From: Acidocella sp.
Lineage (GTDB): Bacteria > Pseudomonadota > Alphaproteobacteria > Acetobacterales > Acetobacteraceae
DNA: 61,030 nucleotides
NCBI GenBank assembly: GCA_026224875.1
Contig: JAMFRU010000048.1
Location: forward strand, 1 to 61,030
Direction: 5' to 3'
Shown: positions 16,802 to 25,081 of the stretch, in pieces
How positions within the stretch are numbered: the first letter of the stretch is position 1
Layout: every line of letters begins with the position of its first letter
Notes under the pieces: generated by a model
Databases searched by the model: none
Told to the model about the DNA's origin: nothing
What the model saw: only the letters and a program-made list of their open reading frames with translations
Position numbers and translations under genes: made by a program

Positions 16802-17671
16802 CGGGATGAACTCTTTGTCGTCGCCGGGGACCAGGCCGAATTTGCCGGTGCGCCAGTCTTCCTTGGCCTGTTCGATGCGGTCTTGCGAGCTGCTGACGAA
16901 ATTCCACCAGAGGTGACGCGGGCCATCCACCGGTTCGCCGCCGAGCATGATGAAACGTGTATCGGTGGCGGCGGTGATGGTGATGGCATCGCCGGGGCGG
17001 AAGCCTAGCAGGGTTGGGGCGGTGTAGGTCTCATTGGCGATGGTGACGCTGCCGCTGAGCAAATAGATCGCGCGTTCGCCGTAATCGCTGGGGAGCGGGG
17101 TGCTGGTGCCGGCGGTGAGCGATACGTCGGCGTAGAGGGTGGCACTTAGCACCGGGACTGGTGAGGTGGCACCGAAGGCTGACCCCGCGACGAGGTGGAC
17201 CAATAGGCCGGTGTCGGCGATGGTGGGCATTTGGGCGGCACCGTAATGGAAGAAGCCTGGGGTGGTTTCCTCATGGGCGCGCGGCAGGGCGAGCCAGCTT
17301 TGGATGCCTGTCATCTGGCGGGCGGTTGCGCGGGATTCTGGCGAGGAACGCTCGGAATGGGCGATGCCGCTGCCGGCGGTCATCCAGTTGATGTCGCCGG
17401 GGACGATGTTTTGCGCGCTCCCCAGCGTGTCGCGGTGGAAGATTGAGCCTTCGATGAGGTAGGTGAGCGTGGCCAGGCCGATGTGCGGGTGGGGGCGTAC
17501 GTCCAGCCCCTCGCCTGCCGGGAAAATGGCCGGCCCCAAATGGTCGAGGAAGATGAAGGGGCCGACCATGCGGCGCTTGATGTGTGGCAGGGCGCGGCGG
17601 ACGCGGAAGCCGCCGAGGTCTTTGGTGATGGGTTCGATGACCACGTCTACAGGGGCGCTGAGGGCTGACAT
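16790..17671 (-). CDS. Pirin family bicupin protein
   Basis: This 293-residue protein has the pirin layout: an N-terminal cupin with the metal ligands in VRPHPHIGLATLTY (near residues 58-71) and the later EGSIFHRDTLGS and GSGIAHSE. A second cupin-like domain follows. Bacterial pirins act as quercetinases or bind regulatory partners, and sequence does not decide which. Its 3' end overlaps the 3' end of the SDR gene by 12 nt, tail to tail. It starts at ATG 17671 behind GGAG. No operon partner lies on its strand. Confidence 0.92.
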   Translation of the reverse strand: MSALSAPVDVVIEPITKDLGGFRVRRALPHIKRRMVGPFIFLDHLGPAIFPAGEGLDVRPHPHIGLATLTYLIEGSIFHRDTLGSAQNIVPGDINWMTAGSGIAHSERSSPESRATARQMTGIQSWLALPRAHEETTPGFFHYGAAQMPTIADTGLLVHLVAGSAFGATSPVPVLSATLYADVSLTAGTSTPLPSDYGERAIYLLSGSVTIANETYTAPTLLGFRPGDAITITAATDTRFIMLGGEPVDGPRHLWWNFVSSSQDRIEQAKEDWRTGKFGLVPGDDKEFIPLPG

Positions 17672-17870
17672 GGGGCGGTCTCCGGTTGCTGGATCAGTCT
17701 AGCCGGGGAGGTGCGGGTGCGGCTAGACCGCGCTTGGCGCCTGGTTCGGCGGGGGCTGCTCCGCTTGCGGCGGGCTGGCGCGCGGCCGGGCGGCAAAGTA
17801 TGACTGCGCGCCCAGGCCCTGAGCGAAATTACCGGGCCGGCTCAATTGCCTCGATGGATGGAAACAGGTT

Positions 17871-19268
17871 TTGGACGATCATTCACCCGCGGATACGCAA
17901 ACCATGGCTGCGCCTGCTCCGCTCGTTGATGGGCCGATTGCGCGGACTTTGGTGCTGTTTTCGCTGCCTATACTGGCGAGCAACGTGCTGCAGTCGCTGA
18001 ATGCCTCGATCAATGCGGCGTGGATCGGGCATCTGCTGGGGACTCGGGCGCTGACGGCGGCTGCCAATGCCAATACGCTGCTGTTCTTTCTGCTCAGTAT
18101 CAGCTTTGGCCTCACCATAGCGGCGACGATTCTCATCGGCCAGAGCCTGGGGGCGAAGAACTACCTCCAGACCAAGCGGGTAATGGGCACGTGTTTCATG
18201 TTTTTCGGCGCGGCATCGCTGGTGATTGCGGTGCTTGGCTTTGCCATAGCGCCGCATATTCTGGCGGCAATGCGCACCCCGCCGGATGCGGTACCACTGG
18301 CGGCGGCGTATCTGCGGATCATCTTCCTCGGCGTGCCGGCGATATTTCTGTTCAGCTTCATGATGATGGCGTTGCGCGGGGCTGGGGATTCGCGCACGCC
18401 GTTCATCTTTATGCTGGTCTCGGCGGTGCTGGACGTGGGGTTGAACCCGTTGCTGATCAAAGGATTTGGGCCGGTGCCGGCAATGGGGATCGCGGGCTCG
18501 GCCGTGGCCACGACGATTGCGCAATGGTTTGCGCTGATCGCACTGATTTTCTGGCTGTACCGTAGCAAGCACGTGCTGTGCATCGGGCGGGGCGAGACGC
18601 ATTTTTTGAGGTTTGACGGGGCGGTGCTGAAGAGCCTGCTGACCAAGGGGATTCCCATGGGGCTGCAGGTTGTCGTGGTGTCATCCTCGATGATTTTGAT
18701 GATCAGCCTGGTGAACCGGTTTGGCTCGATGACGGTGGCGGCCTATGGCGCCAGCTTCCAGTTGTGGAATTATATTCAGATGCCGGCCTTTGCGGTGGGG
18801 AGTGCTGTATCCTCGATGGTGGCGCAGAATATCGGGGCCAGGCGGTGGGACCGGGTCAATCGCATCGCGGTGGCGGGCATTGTGTATAATGTGCTGCTGA
18901 CGGGGGCGCTGGTGGTGGCGGTGACGCTCTCCGATAATGCGGCGTTCTCGCTGTTTCTGGGCGATAATGCGGCGGCGATCGTGATTGCCAAGCATATGCA
19001 TCTCATCGTGTCCTGGTCGTTTATTTTGTTCGGCATTGCCTTTGTGCTGGCCAGCGTGGTGCGGGCGGCTGGGGCGGTGATGATCCCGCTGTTGATATTG
19101 GTGGTGGCAATCTGGGGCATACGGATACCGATTTCTGCGTTTCTCTCGCATAGCGGGGTGGATGGGGTGTTGTGGGGGTTTCCGGCGGGGTCCGGGGCCT
19201 CGGTGGTGTTGACGTTTCTCTATTATCGCTTTGGCAACTGGCGCCAGGCGAAGATGCTGGAGGGGTGA
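17871..19268 (+). CDS. MATE family multidrug/Na+ or H+ antiporter
   Basis: This 465-residue inner-membrane protein has about 12 hydrophobic segments in two related halves. It shows the MATE N-terminal stretch GPIARTLVLFSLPILASNVLQSL and the charged loop GQSLGAKN near residue 92. Such proteins export cationic drugs and secondary metabolites. The start is uncertain. TTG 17871 follows GGAAACAGG, while an in-frame ATG at 17904 lacks a clear ribosome site. The stop TGA shares one base with the next ATG, so the DUF938 gene is cotranscribed. Export of a toxic intermediate from the nearby pathways is possible. Confidence 0.9.
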   Translation: MDDHSPADTQTMAAPAPLVDGPIARTLVLFSLPILASNVLQSLNASINAAWIGHLLGTRALTAAANANTLLFFLLSISFGLTIAATILIGQSLGAKNYLQTKRVMGTCFMFFGAASLVIAVLGFAIAPHILAAMRTPPDAVPLAAAYLRIIFLGVPAIFLFSFMMMALRGAGDSRTPFIFMLVSAVLDVGLNPLLIKGFGPVPAMGIAGSAVATTIAQWFALIALIFWLYRSKHVLCIGRGETHFLRFDGAVLKSLLTKGIPMGLQVVVVSSSMILMISLVNRFGSMTVAAYGASFQLWNYIQMPAFAVGSAVSSMVAQNIGARRWDRVNRIAVAGIVYNVLLTGALVVAVTLSDNAAFSLFLGDNAAAIVIAKHMHLIVSWSFILFGIAFVLASVVRAAGAVMIPLLILVVAIWGIRIPISAFLSHSGVDGVLWGFPAGSGASVVLTFLYYRFGNWRQAKMLEG

Positions 19269-19870
19269 TGGCTGGGGCAAGGGTTTCGCCTTCCACGGCT
19301 AGGAATCGCGCGCCAATTTTGGCGGTATTGCGGGAATGGTTGCCGCAGGCCGGGCTGGTGCTGGAGATTGCCGCGGGGGCTGGTGAGCATGCGGTTTTTA
19401 ATGCCGCCGCGCTGCCGGGGCTGATTTGGCAGCCGACTGATCCGGATGCCGTGGCGCTGGCGAGTATCGCGGCCTGGCGGGATGAGGCGGGGTTGCCGAA
19501 TGTGCTGGCGCCGTTGCGGCTGGATGCTGCTGAGCCGGATGGTTGGCCGGTGGTGCGGGCTGATGCGATTTTGAATATCAACATGATCCATATCTCGCCC
19601 TGGGCCGCGGCGCGGGGGTTGATGGCTGGGGCGGGGCGGGTGCTGCCGGCTGGCGGGATGCTGGTTTTATATGGGCCGTTTTTGGAGCGCGATGTTGAGA
19701 CAGCGCACTCCAATCTCGCGTTTGATGCGAGTTTAAGGGCGCGTAACCCCGAATGGGGGATACGGCGGCTGGATGATGTTGTGGCACTGGCTGCGGCGCA
19801 TGGGTTTGAGCTGGTTGGGCGGGTTGCAATGCCGGCTAATAATTTGATCGTGGTTTTTCGGAAGGCATAA
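19268..19870 (+). CDS. DUF938 family SAM-dependent methyltransferase-like protein
   Basis: This 200-residue protein of the DUF938 family has a Rossmann-type SAM-binding motif LVLEIAAGAGEHAVFNA near residue 26. The family-typical NINMIHISPWAAARGLM lies near 100, and GPFLERD with SNLAFDASLRARNPEWG follows. The methyl acceptor is unknown for the whole family. I chose ATG 19268 because it follows GGAGGGG and overlaps the MATE stop by one base. A longer upstream frame lies inside the MATE gene. Length is as expected for the family. Confidence 0.9.
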   Translation: MAGARVSPSTARNRAPILAVLREWLPQAGLVLEIAAGAGEHAVFNAAALPGLIWQPTDPDAVALASIAAWRDEAGLPNVLAPLRLDAAEPDGWPVVRADAILNINMIHISPWAAARGLMAGAGRVLPAGGMLVLYGPFLERDVETAHSNLAFDASLRARNPEWGIRRLDDVVALAAAHGFELVGRVAMPANNLIVVFRKA

Positions 19871-19963
19871 TTCGTGGCCGTGGCCGCCCCTGCCCTTGCG
19901 GTGGTTCACGGGCACGGCCCGTTGGGTTAAGAGGCGGCGAGCCATTTTACCCCTGAGGACTTC

Positions 19964-21586
19964 ATGATTCGCCTGGACAATATCAGCAAGCAGAACGGCA
20001 GCCGCCTGGTGTTTATCGAGGCCTCGGCGGCTTTGCAGAAAGGCGAGAAAATTGGGTTGGTGGGGCCCAATGGCGCGGGTAAAACCACGCTGTTCCGGAT
20101 GATCACCGGGCAGGAGGAGCCTGATGAGGGGCTGGTGCTGGTGGATCGCGGCGTGAGCATTGGGTTTTTCAGCCAGGATGTGGGCGAGATGGAGGGGCAC
20201 AGCGCTGTGGCCGAGGTGATGGCCGGTGCCGGGCCTGTGGCCGAGATTGGGGCCGAGCTGGCGCTGCTGGAAGTGGCGATGGCGGACCCCGAGCAGATGG
20301 ACCGGCTGGATGAGATTATCGAGCGGTTTGGCGAGGTGCAGTCGCGGTTTGAGGAGCTGGATGGCTATGCGCTGGATGGGCGGGCGCGCGAGGTGCTCGA
20401 TGGCTTAGGGTTCAGCCAGGAGATGATGGAGGGCGATGTAGGAAAGCTCTCCGGCGGGTGGAAGATGCGCGTGGCGTTGGGGCGGATTTTGCTGATGCGG
20501 CCGGATGTGATGCTGCTTGATGAGCCGAGCAACCATCTGGATTTGGAAAGTCTTATTTGGCTTGAGACGTTTCTGGGCGGGTATGAGGGCGCGCTGTTGA
20601 TGACCTCGCATGATCGCGAGTTTATGAACCGGATCATCAATAAGGTGATTGAGATCGACGCTGGGAATCTCACGAGTTTTTCCGGCGATTATGAGTTTTA
20701 TGCGCGCCAGAGCGCGTTGAATGAGAAGCAGCAGCAGGCGCAGTTTGAGCGGCAGCAGGCGATGCTGGCCAAGGAGATTGCGTTTATCGAGCGGTTCAAG
20801 GCGCGGGCTTCGCATGCCGCCCAGGTGCAGAGCCGGGTGAAGAAGCTGGATAAGATTGACCGGGTGGAGCCGCCGAAACGCCGCCAGACCGTGGCGTTTG
20901 ATTTTAAACCGGCGCCGCGCTCGGGCGATGATGTGGCGAATTTTCGTGGTGTGCATAAAAAATATGGGTCGAAGGTGATTTACGAGGGCTTGGACCTGCT
21001 GGTGCGGCGTAAGGAGCGTTGTTGCGTGCTGGGGGTGAATGGGGCTGGTAAATCAACGTTGCTGAAACTGGTGGCTGGGACAACCACGCCGGATGCGGGG
21101 ACGGTGACGCTCGGGGGCAGCGTGAAGATGGGGTATTTTGCGCAGCACGCGATGGATTTGCTGGATGGCGATAGCACCGTGTTCGAGACGCTGGATGCGA
21201 ATTTTCCACATGCCGGCCAGGGGGCGTTGCGCACGCTGGCGGGGGCGTTTGGATTCTCTGGCGATGAGGTGGAGAAGCGCTGCCGTGTGCTCTCGGGGGG
21301 TGAGAAGGCGCGGCTGGTGATGGCGCTGATGCTGTTCGATCCGCCGAATTTTCTGGTGCTGGACGAGCCGACCAACCATTTGGACCTGGCGACCAAGGAG
21401 ATGTTGATTACGGCGCTGGCCACGTATGAGGGCACGATGTTGTTCGTGTCGCATGACCGGCATTTTCTGGCGGCACTCTCCAACCGCGTGCTGGAGCTGA
21501 CGCCGGATGGGATACACCTTTATGACGGCGGCTATACGGAATATGTGGCACGGACCGGGCATGAGGCGCCTGGCTTGCACGCATAA
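19964..21586 (+). CDS. ABC-F family ATPase (ribosome-associated type)
   Basis: This 540-residue protein has two ABC domains in tandem and no membrane segments, the ABC-F layout. Domain 1 has Walker A GPNGAGKTT, signature LSGGWKMR and Walker B MLLDEPSNHLD. Domain 2 has GVNGAGKST, LSGGEKAR and LVLDEPTNHLD. A charged, coiled linker (about residues 240-310) joins them, as in factors that act at the ribosomal E site. It starts at ATG 19964 behind GAGGAC. It resembles the YheS/Uup side of the family more than EttA, but I cannot place it firmly. Confidence 0.93.
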   Translation: MIRLDNISKQNGSRLVFIEASAALQKGEKIGLVGPNGAGKTTLFRMITGQEEPDEGLVLVDRGVSIGFFSQDVGEMEGHSAVAEVMAGAGPVAEIGAELALLEVAMADPEQMDRLDEIIERFGEVQSRFEELDGYALDGRAREVLDGLGFSQEMMEGDVGKLSGGWKMRVALGRILLMRPDVMLLDEPSNHLDLESLIWLETFLGGYEGALLMTSHDREFMNRIINKVIEIDAGNLTSFSGDYEFYARQSALNEKQQQAQFERQQAMLAKEIAFIERFKARASHAAQVQSRVKKLDKIDRVEPPKRRQTVAFDFKPAPRSGDDVANFRGVHKKYGSKVIYEGLDLLVRRKERCCVLGVNGAGKSTLLKLVAGTTTPDAGTVTLGGSVKMGYFAQHAMDLLDGDSTVFETLDANFPHAGQGALRTLAGAFGFSGDEVEKRCRVLSGGEKARLVMALMLFDPPNFLVLDEPTNHLDLATKEMLITALATYEGTMLFVSHDRHFLAALSNRVLELTPDGIHLYDGGYTEYVARTGHEAPGLHA

Positions 21587-21699
21587 GCCCCCCTGCCCTC
21601 TCTTGTGTGCGGTGTTGGCGGGACGCATTATGCCGCCATTGAGGCAAACAACGGCGGCAACAGTAAACAGCCGCTGAACCATGGATAGGAGAGCGAACG

Positions 21700-22551
21700 A
21701 TGACGACCCCGGCCCAGAAACTGCGCGCGCTGATTGAGGCGAAAGAACATTTTATCGCAGCGGATGCGTATAGCGCGCTGACGGCGCGGATTGTTGAGAA
21801 AGTGGGGTTTAAGGCGGCCTATGTGGGCGGCCATGCCTGCAGCGCCTTCCATTACGCGGTGCCCGATAATGGCATTTTCTCGCAGGTGGAGCAGATTGAG
21901 CAGACCGGGCGTATTGCCGCCGCCGTGGATATTCCGGTGATCGCCGATGCCGATACTTTGGGCGAGACTGTGGCCGATGCTTTTCATTTTGCACGCCGTT
22001 ATGTGCGGGCGGGGATTGCGGGGATTCATGTTGAGGACGAGATCAATCCGAAACATTCGACTTTCGAGACGGGGCTATGCTCGATTGCGGATATGCAGTT
22101 CAGGCTTGAGGCCTGTGCGCGTGGACGGGGCGGTGATGCCATGGTGATTATTGCGCGCTGCGATGAGTTGTATGTGAGCAAGGCGCGCGGCGGCGGCGGC
22201 GGCTCGATGGAAGAGGCCATTGCGCGCGGCAAGGCGTATGCCGAGGCCGGGGCCGATGTGATGGTGTATCCGATGGCCACGGTGGAGATGACTAATGAAT
22301 TGATGGCGGCACTGCCTATTCCGGTATGCGTGCTCGGTCCGGTTGTGCCCGGTACCGCTTTTGCCTTGCATACGGGCTGGGGCTGGATGGGAGCGGCGCA
22401 ACTGCATCTGGACCGTGCGACCGAGCTGATGGAGACGGGCCAGGTGACGATGGGCACGATGTTTCCGCGCAAGGCGGAGTTTATCGAGCAGGCGCTTTAT
22501 GATGGGCTGATTGCGGAATGGGCCACCAAGACGGGGCGGCCGGTCCGCTAG
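21700..22551 (+). CDS. Isocitrate lyase/PEP mutase superfamily protein (oxaloacetate decarboxylase-like)
   Basis: This 283-residue TIM-barrel enzyme shows VIADADTLGE near residue 85, the Mg-binding Asp cluster, and GIHVEDEINPKHS near 110. The Glu-Asp pair of PEP mutase-like lyases is in that second block. The KKCG-type active loop of true (methyl)isocitrate lyases is replaced by a different stretch around ETGLCSIADMQ, so I favour a decarboxylase or other carboxy-lyase. It starts at ATG 21700 behind AGGAGAG. A weak hairpin follows the stop at 22562-22589. It appears monocistronic. Confidence 0.88.
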   Translation: MTTPAQKLRALIEAKEHFIAADAYSALTARIVEKVGFKAAYVGGHACSAFHYAVPDNGIFSQVEQIEQTGRIAAAVDIPVIADADTLGETVADAFHFARRYVRAGIAGIHVEDEINPKHSTFETGLCSIADMQFRLEACARGRGGDAMVIIARCDELYVSKARGGGGGSMEEAIARGKAYAEAGADVMVYPMATVEMTNELMAALPIPVCVLGPVVPGTAFALHTGWGWMGAAQLHLDRATELMETGQVTMGTMFPRKAEFIEQALYDGLIAEWATKTGRPVR

Positions 22552-22561
22552 GGATTATACC

Positions 22562-22589
22562 GGACCATTCGTGGTTTTACGGGTGGTCC
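22562..22589. terminator. Imperfect hairpin after the PEP-mutase-like gene
   Basis: GGACCATTCGT at 22562-22572 pairs with ACGGGTGGTCC at 22579-22589 with two mismatches around a short loop. It lies 10 nt after the stop and between convergent genes. No clear U-run follows, so the terminator call is tentative. Confidence 0.4.
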
Positions 22590-22607
22590 AGCATTAGCGG
22601 CGCGAAT

Positions 22608-22718
22608 TTATTTAATGCGGCGGGCAATGAAGCCGGCGAACGGGATGAGTGCTACGGAAATGGCGCACCAGGCGCCGAGTATCCATAGAATCAGCCCCCA
22701 GTGGTGAAAAATACCCAT
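22608..22718 (-). CDS. Putative 36-residue single-span membrane protein
   Basis: This short open frame encodes MGIFHHWGLILWILGAWC and a further hydrophobic stretch ending in a basic tail ARRIK. That is one membrane span with positive charges at the C-terminal, probably cytoplasmic, side. AGGA lies 3 nt before the ATG at 22718, a slightly tight spacing. The composition (Trp, Ile, Leu, Gly) is that of a real small membrane protein rather than of antisense noise, and it fills an otherwise empty spacer. No family is recognised. Confidence 0.55.
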   Translation of the reverse strand: MGIFHHWGLILWILGAWCAISVALIPFAGFIARRIK

Positions 22719-22843
22719 TGTTCCTAGCGCGTGTTTACTTGCAACGTGATTAAATTACCGTGGACTTATCAGCAACCCATGGCCTGCGCATGGTTTGCAG
22801 CGGGGGTCGCCAAAGCCCGGAAAAACCATTAGGAGGCCGGCCG

Positions 22844-23290
22844 ATGAGTGCGATTCTCGACATGCCGCTGGCGAAGTTCCAGACCTATTTCATTGAATCC
22901 GTGCCGCAATACCGCGCTCTGAAGCTGCGGGCCGTTGGCCGGGGAGTCGGATATCTGGCCTATGACATGCCCTATGCCGAGAGCCTTGTGGGCGACCCCG
23001 TGACGGGAGAAATCCATGAATTCGCGATCACCACGCTGATCGACGCTGTTTGCGCCACGGCGATTCAGACCCGGCTGGACCGGTCTTTCCGCACCGCGAC
23101 GCTGGATTTGCGCGTGGATTTTATGCGCAAGAGCCGGCGGGGGATGGATATTTCATGCGAAGCGGAATGCCTGCGGCTTGATGGTGATACGGCGATTGTG
23201 CGCGCCGTTGCGCATGAGGGCGACAAGGGCGATCCGCTGGCGATTTCCACCGGCAGTTTTGCCATTATCGCCGTGCGGCCACGCTCGTGA
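22844..23290 (+). CDS. PaaI-type hotdog thioesterase
   Basis: This 148-residue single hotdog domain resembles acyl-CoA thioesterases of the PaaI group. The central helix region is GEIHEFAITTLIDAVCATAI, and the strand RTATLDLRVDFMRKS matches the family's substrate channel. I chose ATG 22844 because AGGAGG lies 8 nt before it. The longer frame upstream is poor. A second, different hotdog gene starts inside its stop codon (GTGA). The pair may form a hetero-oligomer that hydrolyses acyl-CoA products of the CoA-transferase pathways. That link is inferred. Confidence 0.88.
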   Translation: MSAILDMPLAKFQTYFIESVPQYRALKLRAVGRGVGYLAYDMPYAESLVGDPVTGEIHEFAITTLIDAVCATAIQTRLDRSFRTATLDLRVDFMRKSRRGMDISCEAECLRLDGDTAIVRAVAHEGDKGDPLAISTGSFAIIAVRPRS

Positions 23291-23706
23291 GTGTGCCGGT
23301 ATTCGCAGCGCTGCGCGGTGCTTTATTGGATCTGCCCTATGTGCGGACGCTCGGGTTTGATGTGAGCTATGACGATACGGGGTTGCGCGGGCATTTGCCG
23401 TTTGCTGAGCATTTGATCGGCAATCCGCTGGTGCCGGCGTTGCATGGCGGGGTTATTGCCGCACTGCTGCATTTTACGGCGGCGGCGCAGGTGATGCTGG
23501 AGACGCCTTGCGAGAAGATCCCGCGGATTTTTACGTGTACGATTGAATATCTGGCCTCGCCCGAGCTGCGGGATAGCGCGGCGACGGCGATTATCGTGTC
23601 GCAAACCCGGCGCTTTGCCAATGTGCGCGTGACGGCGGTGCAGCCGCATTCGGGCAGAGCGATTGCCGCGGCGACGATGCAGTTTTTGATGAACCGGGCT
23701 GGATAG
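23287..23706 (+). CDS. PaaI-type hotdog thioesterase (second of pair)
   Basis: This 139-residue hotdog protein shows the block NPLVPALHGGVIAALLHF near residue 43, with the HGG of the hotdog helix, and YLASPELRDSAATAII near 80. The start is GTG 23287, overlapping the stop of the first thioesterase, so the two are translationally coupled. The pair are distinct in sequence rather than a recent duplication. Only this copy has HGG; the other has HEFAI at that site. They may therefore differ in activity. Confidence 0.88.
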   Translation: MSVPVFAALRGALLDLPYVRTLGFDVSYDDTGLRGHLPFAEHLIGNPLVPALHGGVIAALLHFTAAAQVMLETPCEKIPRIFTCTIEYLASPELRDSAATAIIVSQTRRFANVRVTAVQPHSGRAIAAATMQFLMNRAG

Positions 23707-23817
23707 AATCCGGCGCTACCATTGCGGCAAGCAATTCGTTGCAATTTCTGTCAGGCCGTGAGAATGGCAGACAGTTTCGGCGGTGGTAACATTTGCGTGA
23801 GGTGGGGTGCGCGCCTC

Positions 23818-24834
23818 TCAAATCCCGTGGCGCACTTCGCGTGGGGTAAGATTGTAACGGCGCCTGAACATGCGGTTGAAGGTCGAGACTTCCGTGAAAC
23901 CGCAGCGAAAAGCGATTTCGTCGACCAGCAGATATGGCTTCGCGGCGGAGGTCAGCATGGCGTGGGCCTGGTCGAGCCGGGCGTTCCAGATGGATTTCGC
24001 GATCGTGTCACCACGTGCCGCGAAAAGCCGGTAGAGGGCGGCGCGGGAGCAGCCGATGCCGGCGGCGACGGTGGCCGGGTCCAGGTCCGGCTCATGGCAG
24101 CGCTGGCGGATGAGGGTTTGGGCAGCGGCATACAGCCCAGTGGGAAATTGCTCTGCATCGGGCCCGTGTTTGATCTCTGCCTGCAGAACGAGGTAGGCCA
24201 TCTCGGCGGCGGCGTTGAGGGCGGTGGCACGTTCCGCCGGGGAGAGGTGTCCGGCCTCATCGGCGAGGGCGCGCATGTGTGAACGTAGAAGGGCGGCGAT
24301 GCCGTGCCGCGGTAGCATGCGGCCGGCAAGCAGCGAGAGGTCGCCTTTGACATGTTCCTGCAATTTGCTGCGGTTGAACATCAATGCGATGTCGCGGTTG
24401 CGGGAACGGATATACTCGATGGGTTTGGAGAAATCCGCGATGCAGAGGCTGTTGCCGTGCAGGATTTGCTCGCCCGCATGGCGCAATTTGGTTTTGCCGC
24501 CGGGGCCGAGCAGGCTGATGAGGACGTCTTCGCAATCATCGCGCCGCAACCGCTCCGGATCGCGGCGGGTATGGATGGCATCCGCCGCGTGGTCGATGAG
24601 TTCGCACTCTTCACCGAGGATATGCGTCATTTTCGCGCGGAATAATTTTGGGGAGCCGGTTGGGATGATCGGGTCCATGCGGACCAGGACGGATTGGCGC
24701 CAGTAGGCGAGACCTTCGGCCGGTGGAACATTGGCGGTGGAGCAGGTCGTAAGGGTGCCCGGGCTGGCGGCGGGGCGCGTGATGCTGAGCGGAGACGCAT
24801 GATCAACCGGTAATCTGCCCGCGTGAGACGCCAT
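23818..24834 (-). CDS. AraC family transcriptional regulator
   Basis: This 338-residue protein ends in an AraC double helix-turn-helix at about residues 235-336 (DLDPATVAAGIGCSRAALYRLF and VDEIAFRCGFTEVSTFNRMFRRRYNLTPREVR). The N-terminal half fits the AraC-binding-like domain of oxygenase activators such as the FeaR/XylS-type groups. ATG 24834 follows AGGGGA at a long spacing, so the exact start is uncertain by a few residues. It is convergent with the thioesterase pair and divergent from the AIDA-Hint gene. A palindrome in the 247-nt spacer is a possible binding site. Confidence 0.88.
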   Translation of the reverse strand: MASHAGRLPVDHASPLSITRPAASPGTLTTCSTANVPPAEGLAYWRQSVLVRMDPIIPTGSPKLFRAKMTHILGEECELIDHAADAIHTRRDPERLRRDDCEDVLISLLGPGGKTKLRHAGEQILHGNSLCIADFSKPIEYIRSRNRDIALMFNRSKLQEHVKGDLSLLAGRMLPRHGIAALLRSHMRALADEAGHLSPAERATALNAAAEMAYLVLQAEIKHGPDAEQFPTGLYAAAQTLIRQRCHEPDLDPATVAAGIGCSRAALYRLFAARGDTIAKSIWNARLDQAHAMLTSAAKPYLLVDEIAFRCGFTEVSTFNRMFRRRYNLTPREVRHGI

Positions 24835-25081
24835 GCCTAACCATTCCCCTTAAGCCTGGACTACGGTTGAACGTAACCCTTACGTAGCAGAGTCTAGAAT
24901 TGAAGATCGGTGTCAATGCATTTTCATGTGATCGGAGGCCCAGTGCGGTATCCGCGGGGTTCAGTTTCGCAGTAAATATTTTGGATTCGCATTTATTAAA
25001 GTTCACGCTTAAATTCGACAAAATTGCCGGTACAGCCTGGGTTTTGTTCGCCACCCCACATCGTTTCAATAAAGGTATGAC
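24835..25081. promoter_or_regulatory. Divergent spacer with perfect ACGTAA palindrome
   Basis: ACGTAA-CCC-TTACGT at 24871-24885 is a perfect inverted repeat 37 nt upstream of the AraC start. The rest is AT-rich and probably contains the promoter of the AIDA-Hint gene. AAAGG at about 25072-25076 is its likely ribosome site. No gene is seen. Confidence 0.5.
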
